Assembly (NCBI GenBank): GCA_002368355.1
Contig: AP018281.1
Location: 124,001 to 188,000, forward strand
Direction: 5' to 3'
Length of the DNA: 64,000 bases
Source: Chondrocystis sp. NIES-4102
GTDB lineage: Bacteria > Cyanobacteriota > Cyanobacteriia > Cyanobacteriales > Xenococcaceae
Numbering within the stretch: position 1 is the first letter of the stretch; each line of letters starts with the position of its first letter. The notes under the pieces are model-generated. The model was not told where the DNA came from. It saw nothing but the letters and a program-made list of their open reading frames with translations, and did not search any database. Both the position numbers and the translations under genes were made by a program. Below, piece by piece: positions 44,716-54,668 of this stretch.

Positions 44716-46527
44716 ATGCGACTAAACGAGATGCTGTTTGTGACACTGCGAGAAACTCCAGCAGAGGCAGAAATACCCAGCCATCAATTGCTACTACGTG
44801 CTGGATATATTCGTCGTATTGGCAGTGGCATCTATGCGTATATGCCTTTAATGTGGCGAGTGTTGCAAAAAGTTTCTCAGATAGTGAGAGAAGAAATGGA
44901 CGCAACAGGGGCGCAAGAGTGTTTATTACCACAGCTACAGCCAGCCCAATTATGGCAGGAATCTGGACGTTGGGATACCTACACCAAAGCAGAAGGTATT
45001 ATGTTCTCCCTAAGCGATCGCAGTGAACGGGAATTGGGGTTAGGGCCCACCCATGAGGAGGTGATCACCACCATTGCTAAGGAAACTATTCGTTCCTATC
45101 GTCAACTACCCTTAAATCTTTATCAAATTCAAACTAAATTCAGAGATGAAATTCGCCCTCGTTTTGGTTTGATGCGTGGTAGGGAATTTATTATGAAGGA
45201 TGCTTATTCTTTTCATGCTGATGAAGCCAGTTTGAAGCAAACCTATCAGTTGATGGATCAAGCATATCGCCGAATTATGACTCGCTGCGGTTTGGAATTT
45301 CGCCCTGTAGAAGCTGATTCTGGGGCTATTGGGGGTTCGGGATCTCAAGAATTTATGATTATTGCTGAGGCGGGGGAAGATGAAATCCTCTATACCGAAG
45401 ATGGCAAATATGCAGCTAATGTGGAAAAGGCTGTTTCCCAACCTCCAGATCTCGCCCAGTCGCCTTTTGATAGCTACCAAAAGCAAGCAACTCCAGCCAC
45501 AGAAACCATCGCCAAACTAGCCCAAGTAGCCCAATGTTCACCCACAGTCATAATTAAAAATGTCTTGTATGAGGTGATCTATGATAATGAAATGCGAGTT
45601 TTGGTTTTAATTAGTATACGTGGCGATCGCGATGTGAATGAAATTAAGTTGCAAAATGAATTAACTAAACTTGCGCCTCAATATAAAGCTAATAGTATTA
45701 TTGCTCTAACTGTTCCTGATGCTAACTCTCAAAAGCAATGGGCAGCTAAACCTTTACCTTTGGGCTATATTGCCCCCGATCTAGATGATAGTTATATCAA
45801 TAGTTCAAAAAATATTGCTAAGGAGTTTTTACGTTTAGTCGATCATACTGCGGTGGAAGTGAAAAACTTTGTCACAGGCGCAAACGAAGAGGGTTATCAT
45901 GTTTTTGGGGCAAACTGGGGGGATAATTTCCCTCTACCAAAATTGCAGGTAGATATCCAAAAAGCTCAAGCTGGCGATCGCGCTTTACATGATTCGAGTC
46001 AGACTTTAATTAGTGCTAGAGGCATTGAAGCAGGGCATATTTTTCAATTGGGTACTAAATATTCTCAGGCGATGGGGGCAAATTTTACTAACGAGGCTGG
46101 TAAAACTGAACCTCTATGGATGGGTTGTTATGGAATTGGGGTATCTCGTTTAGCCCAAGCTGCGGTTGAACAGTCTTATGATCAAGATGGTATTATTTGG
46201 CCCGTGGCGATCGCTCCCTATCATGTGGTGGTAATTGTGCCTAATATTTCTGATGAATCAAAAATGACTGTTGGGGAAAAACTTTATACCGAATTTAAAC
46301 AAGCAGGGGTTGAAGTTTTGTTTGATGATCGCAAAGAAAGAGCAGGGGTAAAATTTAAGGATAGTGAATTGATTGGTATACCTTTTCGTGTAGTTACAGG
46401 GCGATCGCTTTCTGAGGGCAAAGTGGAAGTTGTCAAACGAGCTACTAAGGAGTCTTTTGACCTACCTTTGGAATCCGTAGTAGATACGGTTAAACAGTGG
46501 ATTGATCAAGCAATTGCTAGTAAATAG
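44716..46527 (+). CDS. proS: Prolyl-tRNA synthetase
   Basis: 603-residue class II aminoacyl-tRNA synthetase of the bacterial type with an editing insertion. It opens [20 protein letters not shown]. Motif 2 is [21 protein letters not shown] (in part) and the [14 protein letters not shown] block precedes it. The inserted editing domain spans about 225-405 ([22 protein letters not shown]). Motif 3 is [17 protein letters not shown], followed by the anticodon-binding domain ([31 protein letters not shown]). Start ATG at 44716, 84 bp past the divergent tRNA-Arg. Confidence 0.96.
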   Translation: MRLNEMLFVTLRETPAEAEIPSHQLLLRAGYIRRIGSGIYAYMPLMWRVLQKVSQIVREEMDATGAQECLLPQLQPAQLWQESGRWDTYTKAEGIMFSLSDRSERELGLGPTHEEVITTIAKETIRSYRQLPLNLYQIQTKFRDEIRPRFGLMRGREFIMKDAYSFHADEASLKQTYQLMDQAYRRIMTRCGLEFRPVEADSGAIGGSGSQEFMIIAEAGEDEILYTEDGKYAANVEKAVSQPPDLAQSPFDSYQKQATPATETIAKLAQVAQCSPTVIIKNVLYEVIYDNEMRVLVLISIRGDRDVNEIKLQNELTKLAPQYKANSIIALTVPDANSQKQWAAKPLPLGYIAPDLDDSYINSSKNIAKEFLRLVDHTAVEVKNFVTGANEEGYHVFGANWGDNFPLPKLQVDIQKAQAGDRALHDSSQTLISARGIEAGHIFQLGTKYSQAMGANFTNEAGKTEPLWMGCYGIGVSRLAQAAVEQSYDQDGIIWPVAIAPYHVVVIVPNISDESKMTVGEKLYTEFKQAGVEVLFDDRKERAGVKFKDSELIGIPFRVVTGRSLSEGKVEVVKRATKESFDLPLESVVDTVKQWIDQAIASK

Positions 46528-46558
46528 CCCTATGGGTATAATTTAGCCAGAAAATAAA

Positions 46559-46602
46559 GGAGTCTAAGAATAGACAATGAAAAATGATTGTTTATAGACT
46601 CC
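46559..46602. other. Long hairpin after proS
   Basis: Perfect inverted repeat GGAGTCTA / TAGACTCC (46559-46566 and 46595-46602). A further stem ACAAT/ATTGT lies inside it, around GAAAAATG. It lies 32 bp after the proS stop, before the MFS gene. There is no T-run, so it is more likely an mRNA-stabilising structure than an intrinsic terminator. Confidence 0.6.
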
Positions 46603-46698
46603 CTTATAACAATATCCTCTCTTCCAAAGTAACCTTAGATACATAAATTTAATAAGGTTTGTTAAGCTAAATAATATTAATTTTTTTTACAAAAACCT

Positions 46699-47967
46699 GT
46701 GGAAGTTTGGAAAGTTCTTGATCGAAAAGTCAGACAACAGCTAATTATCCTGTTTCTTAGCGGTTTACTATTTTGGATTTGCATTACTTTACTACTACCT
46801 ACCTTGCCTACCTATATTCAATCTATGGGGGGGACTACACAGCAAGTAGGTATGGTGATGAGTTGTTTTGCTATTGGTTTGATAGCTTCCCGCACTTGGT
46901 TAGGGAAAGTCGCCGATCGCCGTAGTCGTAAAATAGTTATCTTAATTGGTACTTTAGTTGCTGCCCTTGCCCCTGTGGGTTATTTATCGGTTCATTCTAT
47001 TATCGGTCTTGCACAAATTCGGGCTTTTCATGGAATCAGTATTGCAGCTTTTACTATTGGTTATAGTGCTTTAGTGGTGGATTTAGCCCCCATACAACAC
47101 CGAGGTACTTTGATTGGATATATGAATTTGGCTGTACCCGTGGGAATGTCCATCGGCCCTGCTTTGGGAGGCTTTTTACTCTCTAGTGGTAAAGAATATA
47201 TGCCAAATGCTACAGGTTATCAATTAGTATTTATTATTTCGATTATTTGCGGTGTTTTTGCCTGGCTTTTGTCTTCTCAAATTAAGGAGTCTTCCCCCCC
47301 CAATAGTAGCTTGCAAGCAACGACACCTAGTAATGTTCAACGGGAATTCTGGGATTTAACTAAAGATCCTGCTTTAATTATGCCAACTATTGTGTTGATG
47401 TTAATTGGTTTGGTGTTTGGATCTTTGGTGGCTTTTCTACCCTTATATATTCAAGAGTTGCAATTGGATTTCAATGTGGGGCTGTTTTATACCGTAATTG
47501 CCATCGCCTCCTTTAGTGTTCGACTATTTATAGGACAAGCAAGCGATCGCTATGGTCGTGGTTTATTTATCAGTGCTAGTCTAGTTTGCTATCTTATTTC
47601 GATGCTATTGCTAATGAGCGCGCAAACGCCAATTATGTTTATTTTAGCAGCGATCGCTGAGGGGATGGGAGCAGGTATTTTAATTCCCCTATCTCTGGCT
47701 TTAATTTCAGATCGTTCTCACAATAACGAAAGGGGTAAGGTTTTTGCTTTATGTATGGGTGGTTTTGATGTGGGTATTGCCCTGGGGGGTTTAGTATTGG
47801 GGTCTTTGGCGAATATTCTGGGAGGTTATCAGGGTATATTTGCCGTAGCTGCACTTTTATCTTTTTTTGCTTTGACGATCTTTGCTACTCAAGCGGGTAA
47901 AAATCTGAGTCAATCTGTTAATTTTGCCCTAGGTAAAGTCCCAGATGTTTATGCTTTAAATCAGTAG
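46699..47967 (+). CDS. Major facilitator superfamily (MFS) transporter
   Basis: 422 residues, twelve predicted membrane helices in two halves. The loop between helices 2 and 3 reads GLIASRTWLGKVADRRSRK, the MFS motif A (G-x-x-x-D-R-x-x-R), repeated in the second half as RLFIGQASDRYGRG. VGMSIGPALGGFLL matches the drug/H+ antiporter motif C of the DHA1 group. The start is GTG at 46699. Substrate is unknown; efflux of a small organic compound is the likeliest role. The next small gene starts 9 bp after the stop. Confidence 0.85.
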   Translation: MEVWKVLDRKVRQQLIILFLSGLLFWICITLLLPTLPTYIQSMGGTTQQVGMVMSCFAIGLIASRTWLGKVADRRSRKIVILIGTLVAALAPVGYLSVHSIIGLAQIRAFHGISIAAFTIGYSALVVDLAPIQHRGTLIGYMNLAVPVGMSIGPALGGFLLSSGKEYMPNATGYQLVFIISIICGVFAWLLSSQIKESSPPNSSLQATTPSNVQREFWDLTKDPALIMPTIVLMLIGLVFGSLVAFLPLYIQELQLDFNVGLFYTVIAIASFSVRLFIGQASDRYGRGLFISASLVCYLISMLLLMSAQTPIMFILAAIAEGMGAGILIPLSLALISDRSHNNERGKVFALCMGGFDVGIALGGLVLGSLANILGGYQGIFAVAALLSFFALTIFATQAGKNLSQSVNFALGKVPDVYALNQ

Positions 47968-47976
47968 TCGAGGCTG

Positions 47977-48315
47977 ATGCTAAAATCTAATAATGTACTG
48001 CGTCTAAGATATTATTTTGATGCTGGTAGTGGCATTTGTTTATGGTCAGCAGATGAATTTACCAGTAAAAAACTAGGTTACGCTGTGGAATTGGATGATT
48101 TGCCCTTATCTTCCAATACTAGCAAGTGGTTAATTTATTTAATTGCTTGGTTTGACACCTCGATTGATTGGACGTATCCAACCCAAACCAGTTTAAACTG
48201 GACGCATGAGACAGCTAGGAACTTTAAAACTGCATATATAATTGGACTGAGGATGATCCAGGCGGATTTAGCTACGAGTAATTTTGAGATTATCCCCGAT
48301 GAGCAATATTATTAA
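47977..48315 (+). CDS. Hypothetical protein, 112 residues
   Basis: Soluble, tryptophan- and tyrosine-rich protein: YYFDAGSGICLWSADEFTS, WLIYLIAWFDTSIDWTYPTQ, then a helical end (ETARNFKTAYIIGLRMIQADL). No domain or membrane segment recognised. It begins 9 bp after the MFS stop, so it is probably co-transcribed and may be real despite its size. Function unknown. Confidence 0.6.
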   Translation: MLKSNNVLRLRYYFDAGSGICLWSADEFTSKKLGYAVELDDLPLSSNTSKWLIYLIAWFDTSIDWTYPTQTSLNWTHETARNFKTAYIIGLRMIQADLATSNFEIIPDEQYY

Positions 48316-48626
48316 CTTACTAATTTTAATTTTAAATATATATATGTGTTGCTGATTTAAACTACATTACGCAATGTGAAACCGAATAAGTAATCTTTTG
48401 GTAGCTATTGGCTTTTTAATTAATCTATCAGTAGCATTAGATTGTCGAGATCATACCTCGATGTTTAAAACTGCGATCGCTAGAATTAAAACCAGGCAAT
48501 AGTGTTTTAGAGGAATTTTTGTTAAGCTATAACACTACATATAGCGTGACGCGACCCTTGGATGTGAAAGCTAGGGGCTTCCGTCACTGCGATCGCAGTT
48601 AAATTTATATATAATTTTAAATTTTT
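48316..48626. other. Intergenic region with nrdB promoter and repeat element
   Basis: 311 bases between the small gene and nrdB. The GTGACG...CGTCAC element lies at 48546-48587, flanked on the left by CTATAACACTACATATAG, an imperfect palindrome. Two GCGATCGC octamers are present. No other gene was seen. Confidence 0.5.
48546..48587. repeat. Short palindromic repeat element (GTGACG...CGTCAC), short form
   Basis: 42-bp relative of the element at 26255-26347 in the opposite orientation. It has GTGACGCGACC at the left, GATGTGAAAG in the core and CTTCCGTCAC at the right. It lies 39 bp upstream of the nrdB start, so it could affect nrdB expression. Confidence 0.65.
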
Positions 48627-49694
48627 ATGACTTCTTTGTTATCCGACTCGCAAAAAATCATGTCAGCTAACCCCATTTTTAATCCTGGTGGGGATGATCG
48701 AGTGGAAAATCGTTCTATTTGGTTCGGTAATACCACCAACTTGATGCAGCTTAATGATGTGCGTTATTCTTGGGCAATTGGTTTATATCAGCAAATGCGA
48801 GAAAACTTTTGGATACCGCAAAAGCTAGATCTAACCCAAGATGTAACTGATTATTGGAATTTAACCACCCAAGAACGTCGGGCATATGATGGTATTTTAA
48901 GTTATCTAACCTTTCTAGATTCTGTTCAAACTTGTAATATTCCTCACATCAAAAGTTGTGTTACTGCGCCAGAAGTTAGCGTGTGCATGGCTGAACAAAT
49001 TTCCCAAGAAGGGATGCACAACCAATCTTACCAATATATAATTGAAACCGTAATTCCTAGCGATCGCCGTAGCAGCGTCTATGATTTTTGGCGTACTGAT
49101 AAAGTACTAGCTGATCGTTGCGAATTTATTGCTTCTATTTATCAGAAATACGTAGATCATCCCACCAAAGAGAATTATTTTGTTTCGTTATTGGCGGACT
49201 ATTTATTAGAAGGAATTTATTTTTATAACGGTTTTATCTACTTTTATAATCTCGCTTCACGGATGCTAATGCCAGGTAGTGCAGATATTTTTAAGATGAT
49301 TAACCGCGATGAACTTTCCCATGTAAGACTTTATCAAAAACTTCTGCCATCGGCTATGCAGATCTTCCCCCATTCAGTGGAACAAATCTATGAGATGGTT
49401 GATACCGCAGTGCAACACGAATGTTGTTGGACGAATCATATTGTCGGCGATAATATTTTGGGCATAACTTCTGATAGTACAGAACATTACACCAAGTATA
49501 TGGCTAATTTGCGTTTAGGGGCGATCGGTTTAGAACCTTTATATAAGGAAGAAAAATATAAGAAAAGTCCTTACAAGCATCTAGAAAGGTTTTCTGACAC
49601 TAAAAAAGATGGTCATACAAAAGCTAACTTTTTTGAAGCTGGAGTAACTAGTTATGTAATGTCTTCTGGTATTAGTGGTTGGGAAGAAATTTAA
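48627..49694 (+). CDS. nrdB: Ribonucleotide reductase class I, small (beta) subunit
   Basis: 355 residues. Generates the radical for reduction of ribonucleotides to deoxyribonucleotides with an alpha subunit that is not in this window. All six metal ligands are identifiable: D98, E128, H131, E195, E229 and H232, and the radical tyrosine Y135 follows in EGMHNQSYQ. The presence of tyrosine rather than phenylalanine argues against the class Ic type. Dinuclear-metal helices LLEGIYFYNGF and NRDELSHVRLYQ are intact. A second ATG at 48660 is an alternative start. Transcribed alone. Confidence 0.93.
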   Translation: MTSLLSDSQKIMSANPIFNPGGDDRVENRSIWFGNTTNLMQLNDVRYSWAIGLYQQMRENFWIPQKLDLTQDVTDYWNLTTQERRAYDGILSYLTFLDSVQTCNIPHIKSCVTAPEVSVCMAEQISQEGMHNQSYQYIIETVIPSDRRSSVYDFWRTDKVLADRCEFIASIYQKYVDHPTKENYFVSLLADYLLEGIYFYNGFIYFYNLASRMLMPGSADIFKMINRDELSHVRLYQKLLPSAMQIFPHSVEQIYEMVDTAVQHECCWTNHIVGDNILGITSDSTEHYTKYMANLRLGAIGLEPLYKEEKYKKSPYKHLERFSDTKKDGHTKANFFEAGVTSYVMSSGISGWEEI

Positions 49695-49851
49695 CACGAA
49701 ATCCGATTACCAAAACATAAGATCGATCTGTAGTTTTAATTAGTCTAAAACTAAGCGTGCCTCAACTTTTAAATAGCGTATCTAAACAGGATTTAGTATA
49801 ACTATTTAAGCCGATCATTTTAATTTCTTTGAGCGATATATAAGATCAACA

Positions 49852-50205
49852 TTATTGTAGATCTTCTAGTTCTTGAAATAGACAATCAAGCTCATTTAAA
49901 ATCATCTCTTTAAGATCAGGAGATTGGGCAGAATTATAATCTGAAATTTGATTTATATCCCCCAATCTTCTTTGAATATAGTTAAAGATATCAAAGATTT
50001 TATCTTGAGTAATTTGATGTGAGGAAGTGATTAAAGCTATTTTTTGTTGAAGATAGAATAAGAATTCTGGGAGATTGTCGAAGGGGTCGGGGTAATTTCG
50101 GGTTGTGACGGGTGTTGAGTTTTGATCACCCAGAAAAAGGCGATCGCGATGACTAAAATTAGGGCGATCGCTAGACCCAATAATATTCTTTTTTTTTGAG
50201 CCTGA
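49852..50205 (-). other. Long open frame without a start codon, overlapping the 3' end of the tail-anchored protein gene
   Basis: On the minus strand, in the -1 frame relative to the gene at 50037-50885, the text is open for about 117 codons from just upstream of a nine-A tract (coding strand; plus 50189-50197) to a TAA at 49852-49854. Its later part reads protein-like: NYPDPFDNLPEFLFYLQQKI, HQITQDKIFDIFNYIQRRLG, DLKEMILNELDCLFQELED. There is no ATG or GTG before this; the only TTG is near the end and would give 37 residues. One extra A in the A9 tract joins the upstream gene exactly to this frame, replacing its membrane anchor. Slippage product, frameshifted old C-terminus or a start-less remnant are the alternatives. 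Confidence 0.5.
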
Positions 50206-50885
50206 TTAGCTGGAGTTTTTACTAAGTTATATTCTTCAAATTCCGTCAATTCTACGCGATTTGATAACCCTCGCCAGACACCAATTTCTTTTAAAGCCGA
50301 ACTTGATTTTATACTAGTTATTAGAATTAGTACTCCTTCTGTTTCTGGTAAAGTAATAGTTTCTAATTCTTGAGCAAGTTCTGTTCTTAAATTTTGACAG
50401 TTATTGCCAATTTTATTAATAGTATATTTAATTTTATTATGATTGATTTGAGTTTGGTTTGATAATTCCCTTAATCTTTCATAGTCTATTTGAAATTCCT
50501 GTTCACCCCCAGGATTAATTAATTGATCAACCTCCCCTTCTATTGTTCCTTCTAAAGCTTTAATGACAATTGATCTAATTTTTTCCTCATTACTTGCAGT
50601 TGCCTTATAAATCCACAGTAAAGAGTTTAAGACCTGACGACCCATAAAATCTGCTCTTTCTTTTCTAGCTTTTAAACCAGTAATAAATAAATAATATTCT
50701 TGATTACTTCTAACTAAAACTAGAGAATACTTTTGTGTATCGATTAAATCATCCAGCTTGATAGCATTACCATTAGCAATTACTACAAAATCTGGCTTTT
50801 CTGGCAAGATCTTATTTTCCAAAACATTAAGCCAACAATAACCATTTTCTTGGGCAATTCCGCGACTTTGGACATAAACCAACAT
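50037..50885 (-). CDS. Tail-anchored protein of the GTPase operon, unknown function
   Basis: 283 residues from the ATG at 50885, which has a strong GGAGG eight bases upstream. A soluble N-terminal domain (YVQSRGIAQENGYCWLNVLE.., DTQKYSLVLVRSNQEYYLFI, ADFMGRQVLNSLLWIYKA) is followed by a helical middle. One hydrophobic helix (about 236-256, ILLGLAIALILVIAIAFFWV) and a short polar tail end it. It has no nucleotide-binding motif. The stop codon of the upstream GTPase gene (TAG) is part of the ribosome-binding site, so the two are translationally coupled. It probably anchors the GTPases to a membrane or senses their state. A nine-A tract precedes the membrane helix. Confidence 0.72.
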   Translation of the reverse strand: MLVYVQSRGIAQENGYCWLNVLENKILPEKPDFVVIANGNAIKLDDLIDTQKYSLVLVRSNQEYYLFITGLKARKERADFMGRQVLNSLLWIYKATASNEEKIRSIVIKALEGTIEGEVDQLINPGGEQEFQIDYERLRELSNQTQINHNKIKYTINKIGNNCQNLRTELAQELETITLPETEGVLILITSIKSSSALKEIGVWRGLSNRVELTEFEEYNLVKTPANQAQKKRILLGLAIALILVIAIAFFWVIKTQHPSQPEITPTPSTISQNSYSIFNKK

Positions 50886-50897
50886 CAACTTATCCTC

Positions 50898-51869
50898 CTA
50901 AATATTCAACCATTTTTCGCCTTTAATCACAGTAAACTGACCATTCGTTTTACACCCTCGCGCAAATTCATCAACGGCTTTTTTTAGATAACTATCTAAT
51001 TCCAACCAATCGCGAACAAAATTAAAAAATAACCATCTTCGATTCTCAAAATGTAACTTTAAAAGAAAGCGCAACAAATAACGCAATGGCTGTTCACTAT
51101 CCACAGGAGAATATTGAGCATCATGACGTGTTTTGCGGAAATAAAAACGAGGATTATTATTGTCAACTTCCATACGGGAAAAAACCACACTCCCAACTGT
51201 TTGCACAGGAGTAATTACACTAGCAATCCAGGGATTTAAATTAGGAGAATTAAAATGATCTATTAACGGTGCATACCCTTGTTTTACTGCTTCTAATAAC
51301 TCTTTCGCTGTGGCACTATTCCTTAAATATTTTTCACATTTAACAGGAGCAAAAATAACCAAACGTGGAGAATCTAAATCCTGATAAGCTGCATTAAATA
51401 AACCCTTAATTTGTTGAGGTCGATTTTTCTTTTCATGAAATTTACCATTCTTTTCCATCAAAGAAGGAGAATCAATTGGAATTAAAACGGCTGTAGATTC
51501 CCTCAATAATTTTTTAACAGCTTCTTTTTCCTCCTTAGATGCTTTAGATTCGTGATATTCACCTGAATAATCGTAAAAACGCAATTGCAAAGAAGGTTTT
51601 GCACCTTTTTCCCCCAACCCAAAACAAAAAGAGCGAACATCCGACGCATTAGTTGGTGTAATACCTACTTCACCCCTAGCCTCAAAGACATCCAGCAAAC
51701 TTTTCAATTCAATTAAACGATCTTGTAAAATTGCTGCACTTTCATCATCGGGGGTTAATTGTAAATTAGTATTACCAATATTACTTTCAAATTGTTCGTA
51801 CATGGCTGTTAAAAGAGTAGTTTTACCTACCCCACTCGCCCCTAACATGGTTATTTTTAATTCTTGCAT
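50898..51869 (-). CDS. P-loop GTPase, TRAFAC/double-GTPase-like
   Basis: 323 residues. Walker A is LGASGVGKTTLLTAMYEQF (P-loop GASGVGKT, about 10-17). The switch II-like acidic motif is LRFYDYSGEYHE, in which D-x-S/A-G-E replaces DxxG, as in the TRAFAC-like 'double GTPase' proteins described in bacterial conflict-system surveys. LIPIDSPSLME follows. A G4 NKxD is not obvious (FAPVKCEKYL may be its equivalent). The C-terminal region is helical and aromatic (FENRRWLFFNFVRDWLELDS). It lies 19 bp after the dynamin-type gene and is coupled to the tail-anchored gene. Confidence 0.7.
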   Translation of the reverse strand: MQELKITMLGASGVGKTTLLTAMYEQFESNIGNTNLQLTPDDESAAILQDRLIELKSLLDVFEARGEVGITPTNASDVRSFCFGLGEKGAKPSLQLRFYDYSGEYHESKASKEEKEAVKKLLRESTAVLIPIDSPSLMEKNGKFHEKKNRPQQIKGLFNAAYQDLDSPRLVIFAPVKCEKYLRNSATAKELLEAVKQGYAPLIDHFNSPNLNPWIASVITPVQTVGSVVFSRMEVDNNNPRFYFRKTRHDAQYSPVDSEQPLRYLLRFLLKLHFENRRWLFFNFVRDWLELDSYLKKAVDEFARGCKTNGQFTVIKGEKWLNI

Positions 51870-51888
51870 CGAGATTTGCGGTTAAAAT

Positions 51889-54087
51889 TTAGAAAAATTG
51901 AAAATTATCTTTTTGGTTGGCTTTAATTGCGCTTTCCACATCCGCCATCCATTGTTGACTTATCCTGCTATTGTGGTCAAACTCCTGAAATTCTTCTACC
52001 CAAACTTGATTGTAGTTTTCTTGTAGGAATTTCAACCATTCTTGTCTAACTTGTTTAGCCCTGAGAATACGATCTAAAAACTCCTCAACGATCGCAAATG
52101 CAGCCTGGTTAGGTTCGGCTAAAAGATCATCCAATGCAGTTTCACATTTATACACAGCTTCCGAATGTAAGGAATTTAAACAGCTTAATACTTCCTGTGC
52201 CGAGGGAGAAGCAGAAAGTTGTAGAGAGGTTTCATCGGGAGTGAGATCATCAAGATGTTGGCGAATACGGTGCTGTATTAAACCACGATAGGAAAGATCG
52301 AATTGTGCTAAGGTTTCAAAACCTAACTTAAGGCGTTTTAAATTATCAGGAATTATTTGAGCGATCGCTCTTATCAAGTCTGCATCCTTAACTGCTGTTA
52401 GATTACCTAATCTACCCTGATCTATCAGTATTTTAGCCACTTGAGTTTTTACTTTATTTATTTCCCCTTTGAGAACATCATCTAGAAGTAGAAAATGTTG
52501 GGATAAATGAGCGCGAACCTCATTGAGATATTGATAATAAGCATTAGGATATCCCCCCTTACTATGACGCAGTTTCTCAATTTCCGACTCTGTGGGAATA
52601 CCATTATCCTCACGACAAGCAGTAACCGCAGCTTCCACCTGTTGCTTAAAGGCTAAATTCTCTAAATCCCTCTCGGCGCGTAATTCCTGTAATAATCCTT
52701 CTAAACCACTGGTTAATTCTAGCCACAGATCCTCAAACAGATCGCTAAATAGGGGAAAGTAATTATGATTTTGAGTAAAACCTTGAAAGACATTACTTGC
52801 TTGCTGTAATTGCGCTGCTACTTGCTGTTGTATGTATAATACTTGCTCCCTGCAAGAAGATATATATTGAATATCTAGTTCGCTAATTTGATTAACCAAA
52901 TAATTTAAAACAGGTTCGAGTAATTGTTGGTTAACTGCTGAAGCATCGGCACAATCAACTTTAATACAGTCAGCAAAATACAAACCTTTTTTTTCGCGAT
53001 CGCTCTCTAAATCTTGACAGTAAATAGAATTATTACCGATGGGAGAATTTATCTGAGTCTGATTAAGCACTAAAAATGACCATTGTTTAAAGGGCAAAAT
53101 AGTTAAAGCTTGACTAGCTGTATCATATAACTGTAAATCCACATCACCCCAATAATCCCTTGGAGGTCTAGGAAGACGTACCATTAACACTATATCCACA
53201 TCCTGCGCCAAGGTTTCAATTAACCGCTTTTCATCTCCTACCCCCGTATCTCCCAATCCAGGCATATCAATTAGAGCGATTTGTCCGACATCAGGATGGG
53301 GAAAAGAACAATAGATTTTCGCCTCTTTAACAGCTAAATAATTATGATAAACTCGTTCACCTGCAAGATTATCTTGAGCCACATATTCTCTAATTTGCCC
53401 CTTATCAATTTTAATTGGGGTTGATTTAGCAAGTAAATGACGATATTGGGGTAAATAATCGCGATATCTTTGCAAATACTCATATTTACCTTCCGCAACT
53501 GCCGTATTAGCCAGATTACTAGGGCGCGCTGGTAGAGGGTAACGGGCAAACTCATCTAAATTACTGGGTACTCTACCTAAACCCAAATCCTGATAATAAG
53601 GGGCGATAACTTCCTGGAGAAAAGAATGTTCTGTATGAAAAGTAATCTCGCCGTAAGTCTCATTTTCAGACTGATGTAAAATTGTACTACGAACTCCAGT
53701 ACAATGTCCGCGATCGCCTGTGGGAATTTCATTACTAGATAATCCTGTCAAACTCTGCAATAAACGGCTTTTCCCTTGTCCTGCACGACCAATTACCCCA
53801 ATATTTATACTATCTCGATTAAAGCGATGTTTGAGGAGATGTAACTTGGCTAATTGAGATTGAATTTGAATCTGTAGTTGTGGAAAATCAAGTTGTTGTA
53901 AATTACTTTGTACTTGAGGATCGGTAATTTTAGTAATTAAATGATTACGACTTATAGCTAAATTATCTAAAAAATTAGCAAGCGATCGCAGATTGTCTTC
54001 CACAGTGGCTATTTTCTCCCTTAAAGGAAGACGTTGAGTAAGAATTTCTTGAATTTTCCTAGTTCTTAAGGTTGTAGCAATTTGCAT
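51889..54087 (-). CDS. Dynamin-superfamily large GTPase
   Basis: 732 residues. An N-terminal helical stretch (1-90) precedes the GTPase domain: P-loop GRAGQGKSR (100-108), a threonine in GHCTGVRS for switch I, and switch II LIDMPGLGDTGVGDEKRL. The G4 equivalent is FLVLNQTQIN. The remainder (400-732) is long helical stalk with no clear membrane hairpin. It resembles bacterial dynamin-like or Roc/GBP-style proteins only in the core. It begins the three-gene operon, 19 bp before the next gene. Membrane remodelling or a stress/defence response are both plausible. Confidence 0.8.
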   Translation of the reverse strand: MQIATTLRTRKIQEILTQRLPLREKIATVEDNLRSLANFLDNLAISRNHLITKITDPQVQSNLQQLDFPQLQIQIQSQLAKLHLLKHRFNRDSINIGVIGRAGQGKSRLLQSLTGLSSNEIPTGDRGHCTGVRSTILHQSENETYGEITFHTEHSFLQEVIAPYYQDLGLGRVPSNLDEFARYPLPARPSNLANTAVAEGKYEYLQRYRDYLPQYRHLLAKSTPIKIDKGQIREYVAQDNLAGERVYHNYLAVKEAKIYCSFPHPDVGQIALIDMPGLGDTGVGDEKRLIETLAQDVDIVLMVRLPRPPRDYWGDVDLQLYDTASQALTILPFKQWSFLVLNQTQINSPIGNNSIYCQDLESDREKKGLYFADCIKVDCADASAVNQQLLEPVLNYLVNQISELDIQYISSCREQVLYIQQQVAAQLQQASNVFQGFTQNHNYFPLFSDLFEDLWLELTSGLEGLLQELRAERDLENLAFKQQVEAAVTACREDNGIPTESEIEKLRHSKGGYPNAYYQYLNEVRAHLSQHFLLLDDVLKGEINKVKTQVAKILIDQGRLGNLTAVKDADLIRAIAQIIPDNLKRLKLGFETLAQFDLSYRGLIQHRIRQHLDDLTPDETSLQLSASPSAQEVLSCLNSLHSEAVYKCETALDDLLAEPNQAAFAIVEEFLDRILRAKQVRQEWLKFLQENYNQVWVEEFQEFDHNSRISQQWMADVESAIKANQKDNFQFF

Positions 54088-54153
54088 AATTAATATTTAC
54101 CAGGTTATTAATATAAATAATTCGCGATCGCGAGCTTTATAAACAATGCTGCT

Positions 54154-54327
54154 TTAATTAAGATATAGCCAACTAAAAATTATTAGATTGGGTTTTAACC
54201 GCATAGGCTTTTTTTCAATTTCTTGACTATATTTATTAAGATAGCGATTATAAAAAGGTCTTGATAGAGAGATAGGCTTAATTTCTAAACCAATAGCTTG
54301 AACATTCCCACTATCGACGCAAAACTA
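54154..54327 (-). other. Possible gene fragment
   Basis: An open frame of about 55 codons without a start: SGNVQAIGLEIKPISLSRPF then YNRYLNKYSQEIEKKPM and LIIFSWLYLN-stop. It reads like protein rather than random AT-rich DNA, but no family was recognised. It lies upstream of the GTPase operon on the same strand. Could be a decayed gene. Confidence 0.3.
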
Positions 54328-54359
54328 CAAGATGCAACTGCAAACTGGGGTAATTTCAA

Positions 54360-54560
<201 letters not shown>

Positions 54561-54668
54561 GTAGGGTAATCCGCCTATGAATGGGTGAGGTATCCTAGAA
54601 CATATATATTGAAAGCGATCAGACAATATTGATATCAAAATCCACGATTGATCTTGTAATTACAATAT

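Noticed and set aside
44696-44932. Minus-strand 78-codon frame over the start of proS
   Set aside because: Shadow of the strongly coding proS frame.
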